A DNA stretch of 64,000 bases from Crocodylus rhombifer (GCA_038503035.1 JAVSML010024368.1:1-64000), one strand, 5' to 3'. Counted from the stretch's first letter, positions 32,175 through 43,430 are shown. The notes: generated from the letters alone by a model not told the origin. A program made the numbers and translations.

Positions 32175-33056
32175 TTATGTCTGACTGGGACTGGGCTGTA
32201 TCAGCCCCAGCCCTGCCCCCTGGTACTGTCTGCAGGATGGGAGGGGGAGGAGGGAAGGAAGGGAGCTCAGGGCTGGGGTTTGCCAAGTCTGCACTGGGGA
32301 GTGAGGAGCAGGTGGATTTGGGGGCCTGGCTGGAGCTCTGGCAGAGACTTGCAAGCACAGAGCATCTGCCTGGCTCCTCCCTACTAAACAGGGATTATTC
32401 CCCATGTTCCTCTGTCTTATGCAGATACCTCAGCATTAGGGTGGCCATCACAGAGGACAGTCCAGTTGTTCTATTGAAACAAAACCAGATGACTTTATGT
32501 CCTCTATTTGTCCCTTCTTTTCACTCTTCAAGAGAAAAATAGAGGACATAAAGGTGTCTGGTTTCTTATCAATAGAGGACAGAAGATAGAGTAGCAGAAA
32601 ACCGGAATGTCCTCTGTGATGGCCACCCTACTCAGCGTTAGCTAGCAGACCACATGCTGGCTACAGTCCCTGCTGTGGGAGACAACAAAGGCAGAGAGGC
32701 TTTTTGAAGCTAATCAACAGGTAGCTGGTAACGTCCCTCCTTGGAAAATCTGTTTAAGAAGAGCTTGGAGAGAGGCTTTGTTTTCTTAATGGGTTGATAA
32801 ACACTGAGTTAGGGGTGAGAAATGTTCCTTGCTGGGCTGCTGGGGGGTGGGGGGAAGGGGGCTGGCAACACCCCCATCAGCTCAGCACTCTGAAGCAAAA
32901 GGAGGGCTTCTGTAGCACCCCCTGGCTTCTAGCCTGAGCCACTGCAGGCATGTGCCTGCATTTCTGGAATGAAAAGGGAATGAAGAGATTAACTTGCAAA
33001 GATTGAATCAGTTCAGGCTTGGGCTTTCTGAATGTCTGTCCCTAGCTTCTGTGAAG
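32175..33056 (-). mobile_element. Non-autonomous TIR element, family X, copy 4 (partial, with nested MITE)
   Basis: It ends TGAATGTCTGTCCCTAGC, like copy 2. Shared blocks are GCAAAGATTGAATCAGTTCA, CTGAGCCACTGCAGGCATG and AGCTAATCAACAGGTAGCTG. The left terminal repeat and the AACTGGTTTA region are missing, so the copy is truncated; the left border is approximate. A hAT-like MITE sits inside it at 32437-32630. Confidence 0.65.
32429..32638. mobile_element. hAT-like MITE with 8-bp duplication, nested in family X copy 4
   Basis: The element is 32437-32630 (194 bp). Its ends are perfect inverted repeats of 23 bp beginning TAGGGTGGCCATCACAGAGG. The flanks CTCAGCAT (32429-32436) and CTCAGCGT (32631-32638) are an 8-bp target duplication with one difference, as expected for hAT. 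Removing it restores the AGCATTAGCTAGCA sequence seen in family X copy 2. The interior is also palindromic (ATGTCCTCTATTTGTCCC against its complement). It is non-coding. Confidence 0.9.
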
Positions 33057-33680
33057 CACTATGAGTTACAGTGGTAGCAGCACATTGGCCAGTGCCTTCT
33101 GGAGAAGAGAGGTGATTGTGTACCTTGAGTGCTCAAGCAGAGGCTCAAAGGGTTTAGTTTTCTTGTCCTGGAAATTGTCAGCATTCTGTTGATATACATG
33201 GCAGTGATCTGTTTATAAGTAAGCAAAGGCAGTGAGTGTCTCAGGAGGAATCATTAGGTCAGAGGCTTACACTTGCAAAAGTGTAACATTTTGCATGTCT
33301 GAGATGCTTTGCATTGATTAAGTTTAGAATTTGTGTTGGTTGGATATCTATGCTTGACACAAACTCTGGGTATGGGACTTCCCCAAACAGAGGTAAAATA
33401 ATTGTGTTCATGTAGCACTGCAGATGGGCTATTGTTGTCATTCTGCAGTGCTAATTAGACCATCCCTTATGCTACATGATTGTGGCTGCCTTGCTTCTGG
33501 GTGGAAAACATTGTGGCATGTTTGAGGGAGATGCTATCTGGAACATTATAGTGTAGATATACCCCTTGTCTTCGACCCAGATATCCAGATTCCAGGTCGA
33601 AGTCTGGGTTTGCTTCTTCTAACTTTCAAGACTCTTTTTTCATTGTCTAGAGAGAGAGAGAAAAAAAAGCACCCAGGGGG
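33057..33680. other. Spacer
   Basis: No recognisable feature was seen, apart from a short GA/A run near 33650-33668. Confidence 0.45.
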
Positions 33681-34375
33681 CTTAGACTAGGTGTGGGCAA
33701 TTATTTTGGTTGGATGGCTACTTAAATGAGTTTTGGTGTCCTCTCAAGGGCCACACTTTCTCACTCCTCTCCCCCTCCTCCCCCGCAAATCTCTACATCT
33801 CTTGGCACTGTAGCATGTCCCTATCCCCACCCAACCCAGAGCTGTAGCATGCCTAGATTCCCAACTCCACCCAGAACCTGTTCAGCTGCGTCTGCAGCTT
33901 ATGCCAGCACCCACCTGGCACAATGAAAGCAGCCCCAGGGGATACTGGCAGCAGCTGTGAAGGTAGCTGGCAGGTTCTGAGTAGGGACTGCAGCATCCCC
34001 ACCCTGCCCAGAGCTGCAGCATACCCTGATCCCCTCCCCACCTAGAACCTGCTGGCTGCATCCACAGCTCATGCCAGCACCCACCCAGTGCAGGAGAGGC
34101 AGCCCTGGGCAGGTGCTGGTGTCAGCTGTGGATGTAGCCGGCAGGTTCCAGGTGGCGATCAGGACATCTTCCTAGATCTGCAGCTGATGCCACCACATCA
34201 GCTCTGGGCAGAAGTGGTTCTTCCCACTCACCCGGTATGGCGGAAACAGCCCTACTTTCCCAGCACCATATAGTGGTCAGATCTGGACCTACTGGCTGCC
34301 TGTGGGCTGAATACAATCAGTTGGCAGGCCAGATGCAGCCATTGGGCTGTATTTTGCCCACTCTTGGCTTAGACC
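33681..34375. mobile_element. hAT-like non-autonomous element with 8-bp duplication
   Basis: The element is 33689-34367 (679 bp). CTTAGACT (33681-33688) and CTTAGACC (34368-34375) flank it, 8 bp with one difference. The ends AGGTGTGGGCAATTATTTTG and, in reverse complement, CCAAGAGTGGGCAAAATACA are imperfect inverted repeats of the hAT 'GTGGGCAA' type. The interior is GC-rich with two tandem units of about 172 bp starting near 33837 and 34009. There is no transposase. Confidence 0.78.
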
Positions 34376-34659
34376 CTAGTCTTTGAAACCTTTTCTTTTT
34401 CAGAGTAGAGGGAAAAAGTAAATCTTTTAAACAAGGCAGACTTACTTGAGTTGATAGTGTTACTTATCTGAAGGAAATAGACTTCACAGTTTAGCCATTG
34501 GACACCTCAGTCACTTGGAATATTGCTGTTATATTGATCAGGTCTTGCTTTCAAGCTCGTAGGGGTATAAGACTAATATTTCATAGACCTGTCCTACTGG
34601 CTAGGTCTTGCCTTCTGATATAAAACAGTAGAGGTTTCTTGCCCATTTGTTCTCTTCTC

Positions 34660-35179
34660 CCCTATGGCAGTGGTTCTAAACTGGGAGTCTGTGGCCCTCC
34701 GGGGCTGTGAGCAGGTTCAGGGGGTCTACCAAAATAAACCAGAGAGCATACAAAAATAAAAGCCATTTTATAATGTGAAATTCAGACACTTTTGTTTTTC
34801 TACTTATTTTTTTACCAGAGCCCCCAGCCCTGCCTGCTGTGGACATACGGAGAGAGGCAGCTCCAGCCATGTCTGAGCTGGAGAGTGGCCCCGCAGGTGA
34901 GAGCCTGCCTGCCCACCCGGGGACCCTGCCCAACTCTCCTCCATAGTATGGGACTGCAGCAGGGGGAAGCTCCTGAGGAGCTCAGGCAAGAGGGGACAAG
35001 CAGAGAGCAAAGCTCATCCCCTGGCTGGAATTTCAGCTGGGAGCAGTGACTAATGGGGCACCCCCATGATCTAAGGCATATGCAGAAAGACTGTTGCTGG
35101 GGCACAGGTGGGCTGTGGAGTTTTATAGCATGCTAGGCGGGGCCTCAGGAGAAAAAGGTTGAGAACCCCTGCCCTATGG
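34660..35179. mobile_element. hAT-like non-autonomous element, perfect 8-bp duplication
   Basis: The element is 34668-35171 (504 bp). CCCTATGG at 34660-34667 is repeated exactly at 35172-35179. It starts CAGTGGTTCTAAACTGGGAG and ends GGTTGAGAACCCCTG, the hallmark hAT termini (CAGTGGTTCT...AGAACCCCTG). No transposase ORF was seen. Open frames inside it are chance. Confidence 0.92.
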
Positions 35180-35344
35180 GATTCAGGCTGGTAGTGAAAG
35201 CTGTTTCACAACCTACCTCTGAGATTCAGTATTTTATTTTGTTCACCAGTTGCAAGAAGCCCATTTCTATGCTGCATCTTACAGCATTGTTATAATCAAA
35301 GCACCCTTCCCTAAAAAGGCAGTAGCACAAACCATTAGCTATCC

Positions 35345-36015
35345 CTCAGTACAAAGATGATGTCTGCCGGGGGGAGATTATTGGTGAGTTTTAAGGTAGC
35401 TGAGGAGTCCAATCCATGCTCTGCAAGTTTTTCCATAGATATGACAAGTGATGCCTTGTGGGGTCCACAGCTCTTGGCCAGGATGTTGTGCCCTTTCCTT
35501 CCTCCTCTGCTGTTTCCTGGCTTCCTCAGCAAGATGGTTCTCTTTGAAGTGGGCTGTAGCTTGATGTATGGTGCAGCACCATTGAGACCTGTTAACCAGT
35601 CAGCACTCCCCAGTTTGTAGGGTTGATTCCACCCTTCTTAAGATATGCTTTAAGCATGTCCTTGGAGCGCTTCTGTCCTCTGTGGGTCCTCTTACCATGA
35701 CTAAGTTGAGAGAAGAGGACTTGCTTCTGGAGGCAAGTGTCAGCCATCTGCACACAGTGGCCAGCCCAGCGGAGTTGGTGTTTTATGATTTTGGCCTCAA
35801 TCCTGGTTTATGTTAGCTGCAAAGAAGATGCTGGCACTGGTGCAGTGGTCTTCCCGTCTGATGCAAAGAACCTTCCTGAGGCAACGCTATTGGAACCATT
35901 CCAGGCACTTAAGGTGGCTTCAATATGTCACCCATGTCTCAAACCCATAGAGGAGCATGGGAATAACTACTGCATTTTAGACCAGGATCTTAGTTTCCAT
36001 TTACAGAATTTCCAT
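35345..36015 (-). pseudogene. LINE ORF2 C-terminal fragment, clade uncertain
   Basis: Read on the minus strand, across frame breaks, it gives HQLRWAGHCVQMADT, then LSHGKRTHRGQKRSKDMLK and later INPTNWGVLT. This RWAGH...M-D...GKR pattern is common at the C-terminal end of several non-LTR retrotransposon proteins. A region corresponding to a family LYG-type segment precedes it at about 35900-36000. I cannot assign the clade with confidence. It is broken by several frameshifts. Confidence 0.65.
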
Positions 36016-37050
36016 CTAGCATAAACAGAAGAGAAGAAAAAGACTCAGTCAGACAAAACTACCTCAGCATTGTTAAATTGTTATTAAAATTGTTTTATGT
36101 CTTCTAATATAAATAAAGACTAGAATAAGAGAGAATTTGATTTGAAACAAATGTAATTAAAGGTATTTTGATTAGTTTTTGTTCAGGGATTGAAAAAGCC
36201 ATTACCTCCTTAAACTTTTCCTTGTTCTAGTCATGGATTGCAGGGTGAAGAGATTTTTTTCTGAATGGAAGCTTGACCATAAATCTTGATATGATATCAA
36301 GTTGTGAAAAAGCCTGAGTTCATAATAGAAATATGAGTGGACTGTTAACTATCCACCAAGGTATATTTCCTAAGTTCTTTCGTATGAAAAATCTATTATC
36401 GAGTTTTCCACATAGGAAGATAAAACTTGAACAAAATTGATCACACTTTTGTTGTCTTAGTTCTGCTCACTGCATGCACTTTATACATAATGTCACTTAA
36501 TGGCCAACTTCCTTCTCTTTCTATGGCAGAACATCACATATCATTGATCTCCCAGCAGGGGCCTATTTCAACACTACATGACACATGCTGAGACCTAGAC
36601 ATTGCTTAGTAACAGTCGGACAGGCTGTACAAAAAGCAAATGAGACAGGATGGAACAAGACCACTTTACATACAGGTGGTGAGGAAAATAACTTTCAACT
36701 TTACACAGCTGCTTTATTACCTCCAGTCTTTTCTGTGCCTGCTTTGTTAAAGAAAAGAAAATGTTGTCAGGCAGGTTTCCCCACTTCTTTTTACATCCTC
36801 ACCTACAGGAAACAGTTTTCAATTGCTGCTAATGTACCTGTAGTAAGGCAGAAAACAGCTAAAATTTAGGCTACAAACATACATATTTCAAGATCCCGAG
36901 AGATGGTTTTTAAACATAGCAGTCACCTCTTTTTAAATTGTATATTCTTGGAGATTAGTATTTATCTCTTGACAGGATAACAGGGGCTTTCCTGATACTG
37001 CTGCCATTTTTTCATTTTGATATTGGTTGTAGAAGTATCTATATTCTTTG
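36016..37050. other. AT-rich spacer
   Basis: No recognisable feature was seen. Confidence 0.45.
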
Positions 37051-37054
37051 TCTT

Positions 37055-37440
37055 TAGAAGTACGTAAGAACTGTGAGGTCCACGTTGCCCAGTATCCTAT
37101 GTCACACAGTGGCAGAGAGCAGGTGCTGAAAGGAAGAGTGAACTGAGTATGACCAGACTTTTTCCCACTGTTCCTTTCTCTCGTACAGCCTCCAGCATTT
37201 AAAGTCTAGGAAGTTCAGTTGAGCAGCTGTAGCCCTAACCCCCATGGTCAATAGCTTCTGATGCCTGTTTTCTCCAAGAATTTGTCCAATCTCTTTCTGA
37301 ATCTAGTTCAGCTGTCAGCTTCCACAGAATCTTGTGGCAGTAAGCTCCACGCTTGAATTACATGCTGTGAGGAAAAATATATTTCTTCTTCTGTTTCAGT
37401 TTGTATCCCCGATTCAGTTAGTCTATAAGGACATTTCCAT
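37055..37440 (+). repeat. Old interspersed repeat of sauropsid type
   Basis: The run CCCAGTATCCTATGTCACAC, a CACAGTGGC block, AATTTGTCCAATCTCTTTCT and TCCACAGAATCTTGTGGCAG corresponds in order to a widespread amniote repeat that I recall by wording but cannot name with certainty. It is diverged and has no coding content. Confidence 0.4.
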
Positions 37441-38223
37441 CTTCTCTCCTGCTTCCTGCTTTCAGAAAGGGATAATGTAGAGAAAGGAGAAACCTCGGTT
37501 AAAAAAAGAGATAAAACAGTTACTTTTTAGCTAATAATGTATGGGTTTCTTAGTTGGTAAAATTAGACTGTGTGCTTCATGTGTGTAATGGGTGTTATGG
37601 CTCAGGCGGTGACCCCTTCAAACCTCCACATGGGCATTTCTTTCAAGCTTCTACCTTTTCTGCTCAGCATGTAGAATCCCACACTTCATTCCAGTTTTTG
37701 ACTGGATCACAAGCCTGCAGCACAGTGGTAATCAACCATATTGCAGCAAACTGCAAATGGGCTTTGTGGTAGACTTCTTTCTAGGACTTGGTGTAAGTAT
37801 GAAATTGCAGTGACTCAAGGCAGCCTCTGCAAACAAGCAATATTCATTTATCTTCCACTGACAAGAAGACGTTTAAAATTGAAGCTGGCCAAAATCCAGG
37901 GTTATTCAATTTTCAGGAAATTTAATACTTTTAAAGTTAGTTTCCATCTCAATTGAATTAAAATCAAAATTGAAATTTCTGGTGAGTTCAAAGCTTTCTG
38001 AACCTCTACAGCTTCCAGGATCCTGAGCTACAAGACAGACCCATTTGGATTACATTGGTACCAGGCCTAGCATTTTGTAAATGTTCATTGAACCTGACAT
38101 TTTTCAGGTGAAGTTTTGGGCACAGGAAACAGGCATTTTTGGGTATGGACAGTTTGGCCTAAACTGCTCTAGTTAAGTTTCCACTTATAGGTAAGAGTGG
38201 GAAGGAAGATAGTTACTGGGAGC
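37441..38223. other. Spacer
   Basis: No recognisable feature was seen. Confidence 0.45.
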
Positions 38224-38458
38224 TGTTACAGGTTCGAGGTTAACTAGCTCCTCACATAGTTCCTCAGTGTCTTGTCACAGGTTAACAACCTCTGTTTATT
38301 GTCCGTGTAGTAGTAAGGGTTAACTCCCTTACTAAAGAGTGATGTCATCCACAGGAAATGGCCAGTCAATCATTTTGGCTCAGGGGTTAGTTCTTATAAT
38401 AAAGGCTTAATGAGAACAAGGAGTCTCGTGGCCTCCTCCTAATATTCAGAATAACACA
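38224..38458 (+). repeat. 5' LTR of the Ty3/Gypsy element
   Basis: It begins TGTTACAGGTTCG and ends CAGAATAACACA, with short TGTTA/TAACA inverted ends. AATAAA near 38398-38403 could be the polyadenylation signal. It is directly followed by the primer site. About 235 bp. Confidence 0.7.
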
Positions 38459-38475
38459 TGGTGTTAGAAGTGGAG
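38459..38475 (+). promoter_or_regulatory. Primer-binding site of the Ty3/Gypsy element
   Basis: TGGTGTTAGAAGTGGAG starts at the first base after the LTR. TGG at this spot pairs with the CCA of a tRNA 3' end. Related elements use TGGTGTCAGAAGTGGG-like sites. The tRNA was not identified. Confidence 0.65.
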
Positions 38476-38639
38476 AATCCTGACCCCAACAGGAAGTTGA
38501 ACAGATTCCCAACTGATGGATTTGACTCTACCACCAGCTGAATCCAGTGCAGAGCAGAGCCAGGTGCCTGTACCTGCAGCAGAGCCCAGTACAGCATTGA
38601 GGCTGGCTACAGAGACCATGCAGACACTCAAAGTTGCAC

Positions 38640-39060
38640 CACCAGAACAGTTTGATTTCCAATCCCCTGGAATGTGGCCTTGAAGGATCACGTTTTTTAA
38701 TCACTTCAGGGAAGTGCTGGGCCTAGACAAACAGTCAGAAGCTTAGCAAGTGAGTATTCTTATCTACTCTATGGGAGATCAGGCAGATGAAATGTTGCTG
38801 TCACTGCCTCTTACAAATGCAGAGAAAATGCCATGTGCTGCAGTGATGGAAGCATTAACTGATCATTTTCTGGGCAAAAGAAATGTGATTGAGCAAGCTA
38901 GATTCAGTCTCTGTAAACAGGAGCCTTCAGAATTAGTAGACAGATTCATCTCATCTTTGTATACAATAGCTGAATCCTGCCACTTTGGAGAGCTTAAGGA
39001 GGAGCTAATTAGGGGCTGCTTAGTTGTGGGGTTTCATAATACAGACCTCTGACAAAGCTT
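38640..39060 (+). pseudogene. Gag remnant of the Ty3/Gypsy element
   Basis: The plus strand reads PEQFDFQSPGMWP, a stop, FNHFREVLGLDKQSEA, a stop, then ILIYSMGDQADEML. The long open part (38750-39052) continues with RNVIEQARFSLCKQEPSELV, SLYTIAESCHFGELKEELIR and VVGFHNTDL. These are the retrotransposon gag (capsid-like) blocks of Mag-type Ty3/Gypsy elements. In-frame stops at about 38681 and 38745 break it. The nucleocapsid region around 39250-39400 is decayed. Confidence 0.82.
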
Positions 39061-39412
39061 ACAGTTGTACCCTGATTTGACAGTCTAGAGTCTAGGAGGC
39101 TATCAGACAGATTTGCCTATTACAGCTAGTTAAACAGCAACAAAGAGAAGTCAGGAGTGATTCTCAGTCCTGTCAGGTATTAGTTAATATGGATACAATG
39201 CACACTGTAAAGAAACTACAAACAAATACAAATAGAACTGACAGGCACAATACAGACAGGGAGTGGTCCCACCAGCTCCCACAGTGGCAAACAAGTGAGA
39301 AAGGAGGCCAGTGCCACAGGTGTGGATAAACTCCAGGACATAGTCATGCTCAGTATCCTGCTGCAGAAGAGAGATGTCAGTGATGTAAAAAGAAAAGCCC
39401 CTGTGCTTCAGT

Positions 39413-39703
39413 TTGTTGCTCCAGCACGGGGTCTGTGAAGTCACAGAACAGGATGCAAAGGATTGTACAGTACTTTTAGATGAAGTTACAGAGTCTTCAC
39501 CAGATCCAGGAGTTTGGATGACAGAAATTGAGCTCAATGGACAGTCAGTGCCATTTAAAATAGATACAGGAGCAGCAGTTTCAGCTATCCCTGATTCTTA
39601 CTACAGTCCACAAAGGGATGGAATTCTCCTTACCCCTACTAAACAGCTACAGGGACCAGGTGACACTACCCTCAAAGTACTGGGAACCTTAATGCAAAGA
39701 TGA
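39413..39703 (+). pseudogene. Retropepsin remnant of the Ty3/Gypsy element
   Basis: The frame has GVWMTEIELNGQSVPFKIDT with the catalytic DTGA (FKIDTGAAVSAI). It then gives a decayed flap region, and ends after TTLKVLGTLMQR. This is an aspartic protease that would mature the Gag-Pol proteins. The active-site triplet is intact, but the frame closes before the domain is complete. Confidence 0.85.
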
Positions 39704-39963
39704 CACTGAAGTGGAGCTGTATAGGCCAGGAAGCCTATGTGATTGGTAATTTTGCTCTACCTTTACTTGGCTTCCTGGCTGTACAGGCACTGCAATTTGT
39801 CCATTGAGTAGATGAAAGAGTAGGCCAGAAATCCGTGGAGCAGTACTGCAGAACCAAATACCCAACAGTCTTTTCTGATCTTGAAAAAATGTCAGGTGAA
39901 TATCTGATGAGCCTAAAAGCTGATGTCATTCTATATGTATTAACTACTCTATGATGGGTACCT

Positions 39964-40215
39964 TTGAACAAAGTTAATGAAGAACTAACATGCATGGAGG
40001 AAATGGGAGTAATTACAAGGATTGAAGAACCTACTCCTTGGTGTTCTGGAATGGTGGTTGTGCCAAAACCTAATGGTAAAACTAGGATATGTGTTGACCT
40101 CACACAGATGAACAAATATGTGTGTAGAGAAAGACATTCTTCCTTCCATGGAACACACCTTGGCTCAACTTGCAGGAGCTAAAGTTTTCACAGAATTGGA
40201 TACTTGGGCAGGGTT
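39964..40215 (+). pseudogene. Reverse transcriptase N-terminal remnant of the Ty3/Gypsy element
   Basis: The frame reads ELTCMEEMGVITRIEEPTPW, then MVVVPKPNGKTRICVDLTQM NKYV. After a frame change it gives LAQLAGAKVFTELD, which covers the first RT blocks up to the first catalytic Asp. Sequence similarity ends at about 40215, where the CR1 copy C begins. The YVDD box and later domains are absent. Confidence 0.85.
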
Positions 40216-40645
40216 TCTTTAGCTGTAGAATTGTCCAAGCTACAGCCCCTGAACCATTTTCATTTCCCTCTGCTGGAATCTCTCCAATTTGTTCACATTC
40301 TTTCTGTAGTGGGGGCCCCAAAACTGGACATAGCACTTCAGTTGTGACCTCATAAGTGGTGAATAGAGAGGAATAATTACTTCCCTTGATCTGTTGGCAA
40401 CACTTCTACTAATGCAGCCCAGGATGCCATTAGCCTTCTTGGCAAAAAGGGCACACTTTTGACTCATATCCAGCTTATTGTCCACTGTAAGCAACAAGTC
40501 CTTTTCTGCAGAGCTGCTACTTAGCCAGTCAGCACCCAGCCTCTATTGGTGCATAGGACTGTTTTGTCCTAAGTGCAGGACTTTGCACTTGTGCTTATTG
40601 AACCTCATGAGATTCCTTTTGGCTCAATCCTACAATTTGTCTAGG

Positions 40646-41314
40646 TCACTGAATCCTAGCCCTACCCTCCAGTGTATCTACTATTCCCCCCAGCTTGGTA
40701 TCATCTGCAAACTTGCTGAGGATGCACTCTATGCCATCTTCCAGGTTGTTGATGAAGACATTGAACAAAACCAGCCCTAGGACCAACCCTTGGGGCACTT
40801 CACTTGATACCAGCTGCCAACTAGACATTGTGCCATCCATTATTACTCTCTGAGCCTGATGCTGCAGCCAGTTTTCTATCCACCTTACAGTCCATTCATC
40901 CAGCCTGTATTTCCTTAGCTTGCCTCCAAAAATGCTGTGGGAGACTGTATGAAAAGCCTTGCTAAAACCAAGGTACACCACATGCAGTAGTCCTCCTGCA
41001 TCCACAGAGCCAGTCACCTTAGCAAAGAAGGCAATCAGGCTGGTTAGGAATGACTTGTCTCTGGTGAACCCTTGGTGACTGTTCCTCATTACCTTCTTCT
41101 CTAAGGGCTTAGAAATGGATTCCTTAAGGATCTGCTCCATGATTTTTCCAGGGCCTGAGGTAAGGCTGACTGGTCTGTAGTTCCTTAGAGCCTCCCTTTT
41201 CCATTTCTTAAATATGGATAGTAAGTTTGCCCTTTTCCAGTTATTCATGACTTCTCCTGATTGCCATGAGTTTTCAAAGATGATGGCCAATGTCTCTGCA
41301 AACACACCAGCCAA
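40646..41314 (-). pseudogene. CR1 copy C reverse transcriptase, best preserved
   Basis: A 222-codon open frame covers most of the RT: NWKRANLLSIFKKWKREAL, RNYRPVSLTSGPGKIMEQIL, HQGFTRDKSFLTSLIAFF, a YLGFSKAFHTVSH block (family LDFSKAFD), VPQGLVLGLVLFNVFINNL and the catalytic FADD in LSKFADDTKLGG. FADD is intact here, unlike copies A and B. The frame still lacks the ends of the domain and has substitutions at the first catalytic Asp (LGF for LDF), so activity is unlikely. Confidence 0.92.
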
Positions 41315-41782
41315 CTCCCTCCCAACATCCCATCTGGCCCCATGGACTTGAACATGTCCAGTTTTTCTAGGTAGTCCCTAACTTGTTCTTTCACCACTGA
41401 GGGCTGTTTACTCCTCCACAAACTGTCCTGTCCAGTGCAGTAGTCTGGGAGCTGACCTTGCCTGTGAAGACTGAAGCAAAAAAGGCATTGAGCACTTCAA
41501 CCTTTTTTGCATCCAGTCACAAGGTTGCCTCCCCCATTCAGTAAGGGATCCACACTTGCTACTAACGTATGTTTAGATGTGGTTCTTGTTACCCTTCATG
41601 TCCCTTGCTAGCTGCAATTCCAATTGCGCTTTGCCCTTCCTAACTTCATCCCTGCATGTCTGAGCAACACTCTTATATTTTACCTGAGTTATTTGTCCAA
41701 GTTTCCACTTCTTGTAAGCTTCCTTTTTGTGATTTAGTTTAATGAAGAGTTCCCTGCTAGGCCAAGCTGTTTTCTGCCATAC

Positions 41783-42225
41783 ATGCTATGGTTCCTATGC
41801 ATTGGGATGGTTTGTTCCTACACTCTCAATAAGGTGTCTTTGAAGTACAGACAGCTCTCTTGGACTCCTCTCCTCCTCAGTCTGGCTTCCCAGGGGATCC
41901 TGTGCCTTAATTCCCCGAGTGAGATGAAGTCTGCTTTTCTGAAGTCCAGGGTCCTTACTCTGCTGCTCTCCATCCTTCCTTTTCTCCGGATCCCAAACTC
42001 TGTCATCTTGTGGTCACTGCTGCCCAAATTGCAAATCCACTACTACATCCCTCACCAATTCTTCCTTGCTGTGAGCAGCAGGTCAAGAAGAACATGGTCC
42101 CTAGTTGGCCACTCCAGTACTTGCACCAGGAAGTTGTCCCTAGTACGCTTCAAAAACTTCCTGGATTGCCTATGCACTGCTGTACTGCCCTCCTAGAAGA
42201 TGTCAGAGTGATTGAAGTCCCTCAA
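41783..42225 (-). pseudogene. CR1 copy C endonuclease remnant
   Basis: The minus strand gives GSSDHKMTEFGIRRKGRM and RTLDFRKADFISLGELR, with the SDH motif intact. Farther on, LLDLLLTARKNW and FNHSDI are visible across frame breaks, ending at the 5' truncation near 42225. Confidence 0.8.
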
Positions 42226-43430
42226 TTGAAGAACCTTCCAAGAAATGATTAACCGTTTTGTCTATATAAGTGATGGCCTTGGGGATGATCTACAGCAATT
42301 TTTTTTAATGCTAAAAATTCATGTTAATTAGGGCTGATTTAACTAGCAGTTACACTTCACCTAACAACACAGTTACAACCTAACCTATAGGTATGTGTGT
42401 GTGTGAGTGATATATGAATTAATAAAATATAGCATCCCCTCATTCTCCATATAAAGAAGTAGTAGTATTTTAAAAATATATATATATATATAGTGTGTGT
42501 GTGTATGTGTAAAATAGGAAATGTCATAATGCTTGTTTTGTGTATGGGTTTGGTGAATGGGAAAGAACGGAGAAGTCCCCAGAATATAATGTTATGATTG
42601 AGGGGACCCTATTTATAGAACCGGCTTTTTTTTTTTTTATGCGGCTATTGGTAAATTGGACTTCAGAAGACAATCCCACTGGGCTTTCTGGCCCATATTT
42701 ATGCAAAAACCATAGTTTATCTTATGGTATTCTACCTCTTTGTCAGAAATTCCTCATGCATTCATAAAGTAGTTAAATGATAGAATTTTTGGCATAATTT
42801 ATAACTAATTATTCAATAATTCACACTTCTCTTTTTGTTAGTGAACCGTCTGTATATAGATTAGAATTGTTATACTCTTTTTTGTACAAAAATAGGCACT
42901 GAGTTATTCCTCTAAACAATTCATCCATATCTGGCTTGTAAGTACCAGATATACAAAAATCATGCTATTGGATGGCTAGATCACATGAAGTCTCCATTAG
43001 CGAGTCTGTGTGACCCATAGCAAGTCACTGAGGGACAGACCCAGTGTGCTTACCTGGGCCCTTGCACTTAAACATGGCATTACTTAAAATTAAGTTTTTT
43101 CCAAGTGAGAATGATCCAAGTAAAGATTGGCCACTAGTTTTATTGGTGTAAGTGAAGAGACTTAAGTATCTCCTAAGAGCAATCCAGGAATAGGCACCTA
43201 GGCTCTTCTTACAGAGAACGGATAAAATTCAGTTCACGATTTTTAGACAGCCTGAAGGCACTGAGAAAGCCAATAGGAAATGCTGAGCACAAAGCTGCGC
43301 TTCAATTCTTACCTCTCCCTGGCACTTAGGAGCCTGCCGCCTCAAACTGTGCATTAGGCATTTCCAGTTGAGTTCCAGAATGACTAGTCATTCTTCTGAG
43401 ACCAGGCAGCTAACTGACTAGGGATAGTGA
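42226..43430. other. AT-rich spacer with microsatellite
   Basis: It holds an (AT)n-(GT)n run at about 42475-42515 and an 11-base T run near 42630. No gene was recognised. Confidence 0.5.
42475..42515. repeat. AT/GT microsatellite
   Basis: A run of about nine AT repeats passes into GTGTGTGTGTGTATGTGT. Confidence 0.85.

Larger units (their letters stand above)
38224..40220 (+). mobile_element. Ty3/Gypsy LTR retrotransposon remnant, Mag-like
   Basis: In order it has a 5' LTR (38224-38458), a primer-binding site, gag (about 38640-39060), an aspartic protease (39413-39703) and the start of RT (39964-40215). The element then stops at the antisense CR1 copy C, and neither the rest of pol nor a 3' LTR was found beyond it. 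The gag wording and primer site recall the Mag/SURL branch of Ty3/Gypsy; that placement is from memory. Stops and frame changes make it inactive. Confidence 0.82.
40235..42225 (-). mobile_element. CR1 LINE copy C (antisense), abutting the Ty3/Gypsy element
   Basis: Minus-strand CR1 coding sequence runs from the post-RT region (about 40250) through the RT to the endonuclease (GSSDHKMTEF, FNHSDI near 42225). The usual CR1 3' UTR and terminal repeat are missing at 40235, which is unusual because LINEs are normally truncated only at the 5' end. A deletion at the Gypsy junction may explain it. Confidence 0.88.
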
